Positions 22,644 through 30,130 of a stretch of 32,754 bases of DNA are shown here, in pieces. Origin of the DNA: an uncultured Clostridia bacterium. Its GTDB lineage: Bacteria > Bacillota > Clostridia > TANB77 > CAG-508. The first letter of the stretch is position 1. Each line of letters opens with the position of its first letter. Made by a program: the position numbers and the translations under genes. The stretch spans positions 1 to 32,754 of the forward strand of contig CALXFI010000012.1 in the NCBI GenBank assembly GCA_944387535.1, given 5' to 3'. The notes below the pieces were generated by a model. The model was not told the DNA's origin and ran no database searches. It saw only the letters and a program-made list of their open reading frames with translations.

Positions 22644-23654
22644 ATGAATTGGTATTTACAAACAAGTGAAGATTCAGATGTAGTAAAAAGTACAAGAATA
22701 AGATTTGTAAGAAATTTAAACGATTTCAAATTTCATTTAAATGATGAAGAATTAAAAGAATTAGAAAAAAGAATAGAAGATAATATATATGCAATAGGAT
22801 ATGGGCTAAAATTCTTTAAACTAAAAGATATGGATAATATTACAAAAACAAGTTTAGTAGAAAAGAATTTAATAAGTCCAACATTTGTAGCAAAAAGAAA
22901 TGAAACAGGAAGTATATTAATAAATGATGAAGAAAACATCTGTATAATGATAGGTGGAGAAGACCACTTAAGTATCCAAGTATTTAGTAGTGGATTAGAA
23001 TTAGAAAACACATTAAATTTAGCAATAGAAATAGAAGAAAAAATAGGAGAAATATTAGGCTATAGTATTAGTAAAAAATATGGATATTTAACAAGTAGAT
23101 TAAATGACTTAGGAACAGGTTTAAAAGCATCAGTAATGGTACATTTACCAGCATTATCAAAAACAGGAAATCTAAGAAAAATGTTAGAAGTAGTTCGTGA
23201 TTTCAATATGGATGTAAAAGGAGAATATGGAAAGTCAACTAAAAATCAAGGAGATTTATACCAAATATCTAATAAACAAACATTAGGAATTACAGAAAAG
23301 GAAATTATAAATAACTTAAAAGTAATAACTAAAAAGGTAGAAGAGCAAGAAAGACTTGCTAGAAAAATGCTTACTAAAGAACCAATTGAATTAGAAGATA
23401 TGGTTTTAAGAAGTTATGGAATATTAACTAACTGTAGAAAAATATCTTATGATGAAGCAAAAGAATTATTATCAGACGTAAAATTAGGAACAGACTTAGG
23501 AATATTAGATAATTTAACAGATGCAAAAGTGCAAAAATTATACTTATATACGAAACCTGCAAATTTACAAAAATACTTAGGAGCAAAATATGACAAAGTA
23601 GAACAAGAAGTAAAAAGAGCAGAGGTAATAAAACAAATAATAAATGAAAGGTAA
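22644..23654 (+). CDS. mcsB: McsB-family protein, active site degenerate (possible pseudokinase)
   Basis: McsB is the phosphagen-kinase-like enzyme that marks proteins with phosphoarginine for ClpCP. The 336-residue protein keeps the fold: STRIRFVRNL (16-25), LVEKNLISPT, GTGLKASVMVHLPAL and the C-terminal LRSYGILTNCRKIS and VKLGTDLGI. Active-site positions differ from what I recall of Bacillus McsB. The NEEDHIR box is GGEDHLS (104-110), so one Glu and the phosphate-binding Arg are lost. The YLTSC cysteine is Arg152. VRGxYGEGSE reads VKGEYGKSTK, with Lys192 for Arg and Lys197 for the catalytic Glu. The frame is intact, so this looks like a maintained adaptor that cannot act as a normal kinase. 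ATG 22644 (GAGGTG site at 22632-22637) is preferred over GTG 22635. Confidence 0.88.
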   Translation: MNWYLQTSEDSDVVKSTRIRFVRNLNDFKFHLNDEELKELEKRIEDNIYAIGYGLKFFKLKDMDNITKTSLVEKNLISPTFVAKRNETGSILINDEENICIMIGGEDHLSIQVFSSGLELENTLNLAIEIEEKIGEILGYSISKKYGYLTSRLNDLGTGLKASVMVHLPALSKTGNLRKMLEVVRDFNMDVKGEYGKSTKNQGDLYQISNKQTLGITEKEIINNLKVITKKVEEQERLARKMLTKEPIELEDMVLRSYGILTNCRKISYDEAKELLSDVKLGTDLGILDNLTDAKVQKLYLYTKPANLQKYLGAKYDKVEQEVKRAEVIKQIINER

Positions 23655-23770
23655 TTTCGCATCTGGGACGTTTCCTTTGCGCAAAAAAATTCGCGTTTGG
23701 GACACATCTTTAGATGGTATGTCCCCATTGCGCAAAAAAATTCGCAAAGGAAACGTCCCTAATGCGAAAT
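23655..23770. repeat. Palindromic repeat B, full 116-bp unit, between mcsB and clpC
   Basis: The left half runs TTTCGCATCTGGGACGTTTC (from 23655), through TTTGCG, to TTTGGGACACATC. The right half is its reverse complement with a few changes, ending AAACGTCCCTAATGCGAAA at about 23770. A small central hairpin pairs AGAT/ATCT and TGTCCC/GGGACA. The half unit matches 9257-9313. It fills the whole mcsB-clpC gap, so it will fold in the operon mRNA 5 to 20 bases before the clpC ribosome site. Confidence 0.85.
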
Positions 23771-23791
23771 AAGTGAAAGGAGTTGATTATT

Positions 23792-26251
23792 ATGACATAT
23801 AGTTTTACAAATAGAGCTAAAAAAGCAATTGAATTTGCTGATGAATTAGCGATTGAATTAGGACATAATTATGTTGGAACTGAACATATTTTATATGGTT
23901 TAGCTAAAGAAGGTAGTGGAGTAGCTAGCAAAGTTTTGGCTAACCAAGGGATAGAACCTGATATTATTATAGACAAAATTGTAGAATTAGTAGGCCATGA
24001 AGCACCTATTACTGAGACTTTAGGTTTTACTCCAAGAACTAAAAGAGTTGTTGAAAATGCTTTTATTGAAGCTAGAAAATTAGGCTATAATTATATAGGA
24101 ACAGAGCATCTTTTAATAGGAATATTAAGAGAAGCTGATAGTATAGCAGCAAGAATATTGTTAGAATTAAATACAAATATTCCAAGACTTTATAATGAGA
24201 TAGTAAGGGTAATAAATGAAGGTGAAGACTATAGCGGAAATGACAACACAGGAAACGGAAAAAGAGGAGGAAGCTATAATCAAACACCAACTCTTAATCA
24301 ATTTGGTGAAGATTTAACTAAAAAAGCTGAAGAAGGAAAATTAGACCCAATTATAGGAAGAAAGAATGAAATCGAAAGAGTTATTCAAATCTTATCTAGA
24401 AGAACTAAAAATAATCCTTGCTTAATTGGTGAACCAGGTGTTGGTAAAACAGCAGCTGTTGAAGGATTAGCTGAAAAAATAGTTTCAGGTGATGTACCAG
24501 AAATATTAAAAAATAAAAGGGTTGTAACTATGGATATATCTGGTATGGTTGCTGGAAGTAAATATAGAGGAGATTTTGAGGAAAGAATTAAAAAGGCTTT
24601 AGATGAAGTTAAAAAAGCAGGAGATGTAATCCTATTTATTGATGAAATTCATACAATAGTAGGAGCAGGAGCAGCAGAAGGTGCAATTGATGCAGCAAAT
24701 ATCTTGAAACCATTACTTGCAAGAGGAGAGATTCAATTAATTGGTGCAACTACTTTAAATGAATATAGAAAATATATTGAAAAAGATGCAGCATTGGAAA
24801 GAAGATTTAGCCCAGTTACTATTAATGAGCCAAGTGAGAAAGATACTGTTAAAATATTAAAAGGTTTACGTGATAAATATGAAGCTCATCATGGCGTTAA
24901 GATAACTGATGAAGCAATTGAAGCAGCTGTTAAAATGTCTACACGTTATATTAATGATAGATATTTGCCAGATAAAGCAATTGACTTAATAGATGAAGCA
25001 GCTTCTCGTGCTAAATTACAATCTTATACAGAACCAGACAGTTTAAAGAAATTACAAGAAGAAATTGAAGAAGTAGAAAAAGATAAAGAGGAAGCTGTAA
25101 GAATTCAAAAGTTTGAAAAAGCTGCAAGCTTAAGAGATAAACAAAAAGAATTGAAAGAAAAATATGAAAAAGAGCAAAAGAAATGGCAAAATAAAAATGA
25201 TAAATCTGTTACTAATATAACAGAGGAAAATATTGCAGAAGTAATTGCTAGTTGGACAGGAATACCTGCTAAAAAGATTACAGAGGATGAAAATGAAAGA
25301 TTAAAGAACTTAGAGAAAACTCTACACCAAAGAGTAATTGGCCAAGATGAAGCTGTAGAAGCAGTTGCAAAAGCAATTCGTAGGGGTAGAGTAGGTCTAA
25401 AAGATCCAAAAAGACCGATAGGATCATTTCTATTCTTAGGGCCAACAGGTGTAGGTAAAACAGAATTATCAAAAGCATTAGCAGAGGCATTATTTGGTGA
25501 TGAAAATGCTATGATAAGAATTGATATGTCTGAATACATGGAACCACATTCTGTTTCAAAACTTATTGGTTCACCTCCAGGATATGTAGGATTTGATGAA
25601 GGAGGACAATTAACAGAAAAAATAAGAAGAAAACCATATTCTGTAATCCTATTTGATGAAATTGAAAAAGCCCATCCAGATGTTATGAATATGTTACTTC
25701 AAATACTAGAAGATGGAAGACTTACTGATAGCCAAGGAAGAACTGTAAACTTTAAAAATACTGTAATAATTATGACATCAAACATTGGTGCTAGATTAAT
25801 TACAGATAAGAAAACATTAGGATTTAGTAAATCTGGAAAAGAAGATAAAGAAAAAGAAGAAGCAGCTAAGAAAGATTATGAAGATACTAAAAAAGAAGTT
25901 ATGGATGCATTGAAGAAAGAGTTAAGACCTGAGTTTATTAACCGTATTGATGAAATAATTGTATTCCATAAATTAACAGATAAAGAGATTAATCAAATTA
26001 TAGACATTATGTTAAAAGAAGTAACAGACAGGTTAGCAGCTCAAAAGATTAAAGTAGAGTTAGAGCCAGAAGTAAAAGAATTAATTGCAAGCAAAGGTAT
26101 TGATAAAAACTTTGGTGCAAGACCTTTAAGAAGAACTATTCAAAGTGTATTAGAAGATAGACTTGCAGAAGAAATATTAGATGGTAACTTAAAGAAAAAT
26201 AAAACAAATAAAATAGGAGTAAAAGACGGAAAAGTCGTAGTTGAGAAGTAA
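23792..26251 (+). CDS. clpC: ClpC ATPase, AAA+ unfoldase
   Basis: ClpC feeds substrates to ClpP and works with McsA/McsB. The 819-residue protein has two N-terminal ClpN repeats (TNRAKKAIEFADELA and TPRTKRVVENAFIEA), a first AAA+ domain with GEPGVGKT (about 213-220) and IDEIHTIVGAG, a coiled-coil M domain containing an LQEEIEEVEKDKEEAVRIQ stretch, a second AAA+ domain with GPTGVGKT (about 550-557) and LFDEIEKAHPDV, and the C-terminal domain with GARPLRRTIQ. Length and order are typical. ATG 23792, with AAAGGAG 9 bases upstream, is preferred over TTG 23783. It is the last gene of the operon and ends inside a terminator hairpin. Confidence 0.97.
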   Translation: MTYSFTNRAKKAIEFADELAIELGHNYVGTEHILYGLAKEGSGVASKVLANQGIEPDIIIDKIVELVGHEAPITETLGFTPRTKRVVENAFIEARKLGYNYIGTEHLLIGILREADSIAARILLELNTNIPRLYNEIVRVINEGEDYSGNDNTGNGKRGGSYNQTPTLNQFGEDLTKKAEEGKLDPIIGRKNEIERVIQILSRRTKNNPCLIGEPGVGKTAAVEGLAEKIVSGDVPEILKNKRVVTMDISGMVAGSKYRGDFEERIKKALDEVKKAGDVILFIDEIHTIVGAGAAEGAIDAANILKPLLARGEIQLIGATTLNEYRKYIEKDAALERRFSPVTINEPSEKDTVKILKGLRDKYEAHHGVKITDEAIEAAVKMSTRYINDRYLPDKAIDLIDEAASRAKLQSYTEPDSLKKLQEEIEEVEKDKEEAVRIQKFEKAASLRDKQKELKEKYEKEQKKWQNKNDKSVTNITEENIAEVIASWTGIPAKKITEDENERLKNLEKTLHQRVIGQDEAVEAVAKAIRRGRVGLKDPKRPIGSFLFLGPTGVGKTELSKALAEALFGDENAMIRIDMSEYMEPHSVSKLIGSPPGYVGFDEGGQLTEKIRRKPYSVILFDEIEKAHPDVMNMLLQILEDGRLTDSQGRTVNFKNTVIIMTSNIGARLITDKKTLGFSKSGKEDKEKEEAAKKDYEDTKKEVMDALKKELRPEFINRIDEIIVFHKLTDKEINQIIDIMLKEVTDRLAAQKIKVELEPEVKELIASKGIDKNFGARPLRRTIQSVLEDRLAEEILDGNLKKNKTNKIGVKDGKVVVEK

Positions 26252-26277
26252 GGAGTTTATGCTCCTTGCTTTTTCTT
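26246..26277 (+). terminator. Terminator of the clpC operon
   Basis: AAGTAAGGAG (26246-26255) pairs with CTCCTTGCTT (26262-26271), followed by TTTTCTT. The clpC stop codon lies inside the left arm. Confidence 0.85.
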
Positions 26278-26306
26278 ATAAAAGATTTAAAAAATGTTTA
26301 ATTTTA

Positions 26307-26315
26307 TGATATAAT
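26307..26315 (+). promoter_or_regulatory. Extended -10 promoter of the DUF4097-like gene
   Basis: TG-A-TATAAT (26307-26315) is an ideal extended -10 box; only a weak TTTAAA-type -35 lies upstream. The predicted transcript start is near 26322. Confidence 0.6.
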
Positions 26316-26321
26316 TATAGT

Positions 26322-26405
26322 ATAGGGCAAAGTTCCTGTGAAATACTCTCTTTGTTAAAGTGCATTACAGAGGAGGATATATTCTTAACATAGAGAGTAA
26401 AAATC
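26322..26405 (+). promoter_or_regulatory. Structured 5' leader of the DUF4097-like gene
   Basis: TACTCTCT (26344-26351) can pair with AGAGAGTA (26392-26399). An imperfect alternative pairs TTCCTGTGAAAT (26331-26342) with ATTACAGAGGA (26364-26374), which would cover the strong AGGAGG at 26371-26376. That Shine-Dalgarno has no ATG, GTG or TTG at usable distance. A regulated leader is possible; no riboswitch class is recognised. Confidence 0.4.
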
Positions 26406-26444
26406 ATGATTGTTCTGACAACTAATACGATGGATGGAGGAAAA

Positions 26445-27182
26445 ATGAATATTAATTTGCAGGGAGCTAAAATAGTCAATAGTTGCATCGGATGTGTTGG
26501 TAGTACTGTTATTAACGGACGGCGAGTTGATGCGCATAATAGTAACAGGAGCATAAAGCGAAAGACTTTTAACGAGTTTAAAGGCTGTGAAGGAAGTGAA
26601 GTTGATGCTGTAAGAATTAGCTCAACAAGTTTTGATGTTAATGTGCATCAGTCAGAAACTTCCAAAATAATCGTTAAGCTCTGTGGAGAAGCACTTGTGG
26701 AAGATGGAGATGTGAGCTTCGAGATTTTTATAGATACGAGAGTACTCTTTATTAACCTTGAAGTAGAAGGAATACTGGTAAGTAGCGACATTAAGTTTGA
26801 TGTCTATCTTCCAAGCAAAATGTTTAAGAAGCTTTTTGTGGAAGCTGAGGTATCTGATATCTTTATCTCATCTGGAGTTTTTGTTCAGAAACTGGAGACT
26901 CATGTTGCATCTGGGAACATAAAAACAAGTGCAACAGTAAGGAGAGCAAAGCTCAAAGCCAATAATGGATTAATAGAGGTTGCCTTCAAAGCTGATTCTG
27001 ATGTTGAAATTAAAGCGTCTACAATGAATGGTAACATAAACATCAAACTTGAAAATATCAGAAGAATCAAGCTTGACGCGGATACAATGAACGGTCGTGT
27101 GAAGAATTACCACACTGCAACTCGTGGACATACTGCTAGAATCAATGCACAGACTATGAATGGCAACATCATTGTAAGTTAA
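26445..27182 (+). CDS. DUF4097-like beta-helical protein, GC-shifted single-gene cassette
   Basis: The 245-residue protein has alternating short beta strands and repeated turns with STMNGNINI, DADTMNGRV and AQTMNGNI at its end, and an earlier VASGNIKTSA. This is the pattern of DUF4097/DUF2807 putative adhesin or autotransporter-like beta-helices. There is no signal peptide and no membrane helix. The N-terminus GAKIVNSCIGCVGSTVINGRR is Gly/Cys-rich. Base and codon use differ from the neighbours: a sample line has about 40% GC against 27% in dxs, and codons such as CTC, CGT and AAC are common. ATG 26445 with GGAGG 4 bases upstream is chosen; ATG 26406 and 26430 are in frame. It has its own promoter and a strong terminator. 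Confidence 0.65.
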   Translation: MNINLQGAKIVNSCIGCVGSTVINGRRVDAHNSNRSIKRKTFNEFKGCEGSEVDAVRISSTSFDVNVHQSETSKIIVKLCGEALVEDGDVSFEIFIDTRVLFINLEVEGILVSSDIKFDVYLPSKMFKKLFVEAEVSDIFISSGVFVQKLETHVASGNIKTSATVRRAKLKANNGLIEVAFKADSDVEIKASTMNGNINIKLENIRRIKLDADTMNGRVKNYHTATRGHTARINAQTMNGNIIVS

Positions 27183-27206
27183 TATCATAGCTTACAGTCG
27201 TGATTT

Positions 27207-27242
27207 AGCAAGTCGTACTAATTTATGCGACTTGCTTTTTTT
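27207..27242 (+). terminator. Terminator of the DUF4097-like gene
   Basis: AGCAAGTCG (27207-27215) pairs perfectly with CGACTTGCT (27228-27236), followed by a run of T to 27242. It is the most GC-rich terminator in the window. Confidence 0.9.
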
Positions 27243-27259
27243 GATAAAAGTGTTATAAT
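27232..27259 (+). promoter_or_regulatory. Promoter of dxs-ylmH
   Basis: An extended -10, TG-T-TATAAT (27251-27259), lies 35 bases before dxs. A possible -35 TTGCTT (27232-27237, 16-base spacer) overlaps the terminator stem. Confidence 0.6.
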
Positions 27260-27293
27260 GAAAAAACGAATATATAAAAAGTAGGAGATATGG

Positions 27294-29255
27294 ATGTTAG
27301 AAAAAGTAAATTCACCAGAGGATGTAAAAAAATTAAGTATAGAAGATAAAAAAATATTGGCAGAAGAAATTAGAAAATATATATTAGAAATAGTATCAGA
27401 AAACGGAGGGCATTTAGCGTCAAATTTGGGTGTTGTAGAGCTTACAATAGCACTTCATAGTGTATTTAATGTGCCAGAAGATAAAATAGTATGGGATGTA
27501 GGCCATCAAAGTTATGTACATAAAATACTTACTGGAAGAAAAGATAAATTGAAAACTTTAAGAAAACTAAATGGAATAGCAGGATTTCCAAAGACAAATG
27601 AGTCAAAATGCGATTGCTTTAATACAGGACATAGTAGTACATCAATATCAGCAGCATTAGGTATGGCAAGAGCAAGAGATATAGAGGGTAAAGATAATTC
27701 AGTTATAGCAGTGATAGGTGATGGTGCTTTAACTGGAGGTATGGCATTAGAAGCACTAAATGATGCAGGTTGTAGTGGAGCCAGAATGACTGTAATACTT
27801 AATGATAATGAGATGAGTATATCTAAAAACATTGGTGGAATAAATATGCTTTTAAGTAAGCTAAGGACAAAAAGAAGTTATACTAAATCAAATGTTTCTT
27901 TGAAGAATTTAATAAATAAGATTCCAGTTGTAGGAAAGCCTTTTGTTAAAATTGTACAAAGAGTAAAAAGAAGTATAAAACAATTAATAATTCCAAAAAT
28001 GTTTTTTGAAGATATAGGCTTTCGTTATTTAGGTCCAGTAGATGGGCATAATATAGAAGAATTAGAAAGAATGCTTAAGATTACTAAAGAATTAGATGGC
28101 CCAGTATTACTTCATGTTCTAACTAAAAAAGGGAAAGGTTATAAAATAGCAGAAGAAAATCCAGATAAATATCATGCAACATCACCTTTTGATATAGAAA
28201 CTGGTAAACCAAAAAAAGAAAAGAAAAAAGATTATTCAAAAGTATTTGGAGATAAGTTAATAGAACTTGCTAAAAAGAATGATAGGATAGTAGCAATTAC
28301 AGCGTCAATGAAAGATGGAACAGGGCTTCATGAATTTCAAAAAGAATTTCCAAATAGATTTTTTGATATAGGAATTGCAGAACAGCATGCAGTAGGACTA
28401 GCTGCAGGTATGGCAAAAGAAGGGTTAATACCATTTGTCCCAATATATTCATCATTTTACCAAAGAGCATATGACCAAGTAATACATGATGTAGCAATTC
28501 AAAATTTACCAGTGATAATGTGTGTAGATAGGGCAGGAATTGTAGGAGCAGATGGAGAGACACACCAAGGTGAATTTGATATGGCATTTTTTAGATTAAT
28601 TCCAAATCTTACAATAATGGCACCAAAAAATTTTAAAGAATTAGAAGATATGATGGAATTCGCAGTTAGATTAAAAAGACCAGTTGTTATTAGATATCCA
28701 AGAGGGGGAGAAAGTGAAAAAATAAAATTTGATAAAAATGAAGAAATAAAATATGGAAAAGCAGAAATACTAAAAGAAGGAAAAGATTTAAGTATAATTG
28801 CAATTGGAAAGACTGTAGCAAGAGCAATGGAAGTTGCAAATAAATTAAAGGAAGATAAAATAGATGCAGAAGTTATAAATGCAAGATTTTTAAAGCCATT
28901 AGATAAAGAAACAATAACTAAATCAATTGAAAAAACAAAACTTGTTATAACTTTAGAGGATGGAACAATAATAAATGGATTAGGAACAGCTGTAAAAGAG
29001 TTAATTATAGATGAAAAATTAGAAGGTGTAAAAATAAAATCATATGCATATCCAGATAAATTTATAAGACATGGAGCAGTAGAAGAATTAGAAGAACTTT
29101 ATCACCAAGATACTAAGTCAATTTATGAGGATATAATAAAATTAGAAGGAAAAAGAGAAAAGAAAGAAATAGAAACAAAAGAGGAAAAAACAAACGAAAA
29201 TAAAGTGAAAAATGAAACAAGGAAAGAAAAAAGAAAAAATAGAAAGAAAAAGTAA
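27294..29255 (+). CDS. dxs: 1-Deoxy-D-xylulose-5-phosphate synthase
   Basis: This ThDP enzyme condenses pyruvate with glyceraldehyde 3-phosphate, the first step of the MEP isoprenoid pathway. The motifs are in order: VGHQSYVHKILTGR (His71 and His76), the ThDP/Mg site IGDGALTGGMALEALNDAG (141-159) with NDNEMSI, GFRYLGPVDGHN, KGKGYK, then the transketolase-like half with DIGIAEQHAVGLAAGMA carrying the catalytic Glu, and HQGEFDMAFFR. The protein has 653 residues, about 30 more than usual, because of a Lys/Glu-rich C-terminal tail ending KEKRKNRKKK. TAGGAGA precedes ATG 27294. ylmH follows after 41 bases in the same unit. Confidence 0.97.
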   Translation: MLEKVNSPEDVKKLSIEDKKILAEEIRKYILEIVSENGGHLASNLGVVELTIALHSVFNVPEDKIVWDVGHQSYVHKILTGRKDKLKTLRKLNGIAGFPKTNESKCDCFNTGHSSTSISAALGMARARDIEGKDNSVIAVIGDGALTGGMALEALNDAGCSGARMTVILNDNEMSISKNIGGINMLLSKLRTKRSYTKSNVSLKNLINKIPVVGKPFVKIVQRVKRSIKQLIIPKMFFEDIGFRYLGPVDGHNIEELERMLKITKELDGPVLLHVLTKKGKGYKIAEENPDKYHATSPFDIETGKPKKEKKKDYSKVFGDKLIELAKKNDRIVAITASMKDGTGLHEFQKEFPNRFFDIGIAEQHAVGLAAGMAKEGLIPFVPIYSSFYQRAYDQVIHDVAIQNLPVIMCVDRAGIVGADGETHQGEFDMAFFRLIPNLTIMAPKNFKELEDMMEFAVRLKRPVVIRYPRGGESEKIKFDKNEEIKYGKAEILKEGKDLSIIAIGKTVARAMEVANKLKEDKIDAEVINARFLKPLDKETITKSIEKTKLVITLEDGTIINGLGTAVKELIIDEKLEGVKIKSYAYPDKFIRHGAVEELEELYHQDTKSIYEDIIKLEGKREKKEIETKEEKTNENKVKNETRKEKRKNRKKK

Positions 29256-29296
29256 AAAATATTAAATATATAAACTAAATTAAGAAAGGAATAGAA

Positions 29297-30100
29297 ATGA
29301 ATAAACAAGACTTATTAAAAGATTATAGAAAACAAGAAGATAAAATTTGTTTATCACAAGTTTTAGATAAAATAGAATTTATGAAAGCAAAAGGGAGAAT
29401 AGAATATACAGACTTTTTAGATATGTATCAAATATCATTAGTAGAAAACTTTTTAAAAAAAATGAAATTTGAAAATTATAAACTATATGGTGGATATGAA
29501 GATGCAGAAAGAAAAGTTTTAATAGTATATCCTGAAAAATATGATGAAACAATGCTAGAAAAAAACTATTCTAAAATATTAAAAGCAGTTAGAGTAACAT
29601 TAGCAGAAGAAGAGCAAGGAAAATATTCACATAGAAATTATTTAGGAGGAATAGTTAAATTAGGTTTAAGAAGAGAAAAAGTAGGTGATATATTAGTTGC
29701 TGGCGTTGGTGCAGATATTATAGTAATGGAAGATTTTGCAGAGATTTTGAAAAAAGAACTACCTTCACTTACAAGATTTGAAAATAGTAAAGTAGAAATA
29801 ATAGAACTAAAAGATTTAAGGAAAAAAGAAATACGTATAGAAGATGTAAAAATAATTGTACCATCACTTCGTTTAGATAATATAGTATCTGATTTGGCAA
29901 GAACATCTAGAAGCAAAGCAGCACAAATAATAGCTCAAGAAAGAGTTTTCATAAATGGACAAAATGAAACAAAATTATCTAAACAAATAAAATTACATGA
30001 TGTTATTACAATTAGAGGAAAAGGAAGATTTATTATAAAAGAATTTGATGGAACGACAAGAAGCGGAAGAACAGTAATAGTGGTAGAAAAATATGTATGA
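29297..30100 (+). CDS. ylmH: YlmH/RqcP2, S4-domain RNA-binding protein
   Basis: The 267-residue protein matches YlmH: an N-terminal region with FLDMYQISLVENFLKKM and LYGGYEDAERKVLIVYPEKY, the central HRNYLGGIVKLGLRREKVGDIL, and a C-terminal S4 domain from about 195 (LRLDNIVSDLARTSRSKAAQ, then INGQNETKLSKQIK, then VITIRGKGRF). YlmH/RqcP2 acts with RqcH on 50S subunits carrying stalled nascent chains in Bacillus (established knowledge). TlyA also has an S4 domain, but it lies at the N-terminus with a methyltransferase fold, which is not present here. AAAGGA precedes the ATG. Its stop codon is the first base triplet of the palindrome shared with mutS2. Confidence 0.9.
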   Translation: MNKQDLLKDYRKQEDKICLSQVLDKIEFMKAKGRIEYTDFLDMYQISLVENFLKKMKFENYKLYGGYEDAERKVLIVYPEKYDETMLEKNYSKILKAVRVTLAEEEQGKYSHRNYLGGIVKLGLRREKVGDILVAGVGADIIVMEDFAEILKKELPSLTRFENSKVEIIELKDLRKKEIRIEDVKIIVPSLRLDNIVSDLARTSRSKAAQIIAQERVFINGQNETKLSKQIKLHDVITIRGKGRFIIKEFDGTTRSGRTVIVVEKYV

Positions 30101-30130
30101 GACAAAAAAGGACTGTCCCTCTTTGTCTCA
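30098..30130. terminator. Shared palindrome and bidirectional terminator between ylmH and mutS2
   Basis: TGAGACAAA (30098-30106) pairs with TTTGTCTCA (30122-30130), and the inner GGAC-TGTCC forms a further stem. The outer TGA and TCA are the stop codons of ylmH and, on the other strand, mutS2. The GGAC/GTCC core links it loosely to repeat family B. Confidence 0.75.

Noticed and set aside
29297..30100. Reading the S4 protein next to dxs as TlyA, its usual neighbour there
   Set aside because: The S4 domain is C-terminal and there is no methyltransferase motif; the N-terminal and central blocks fit YlmH.
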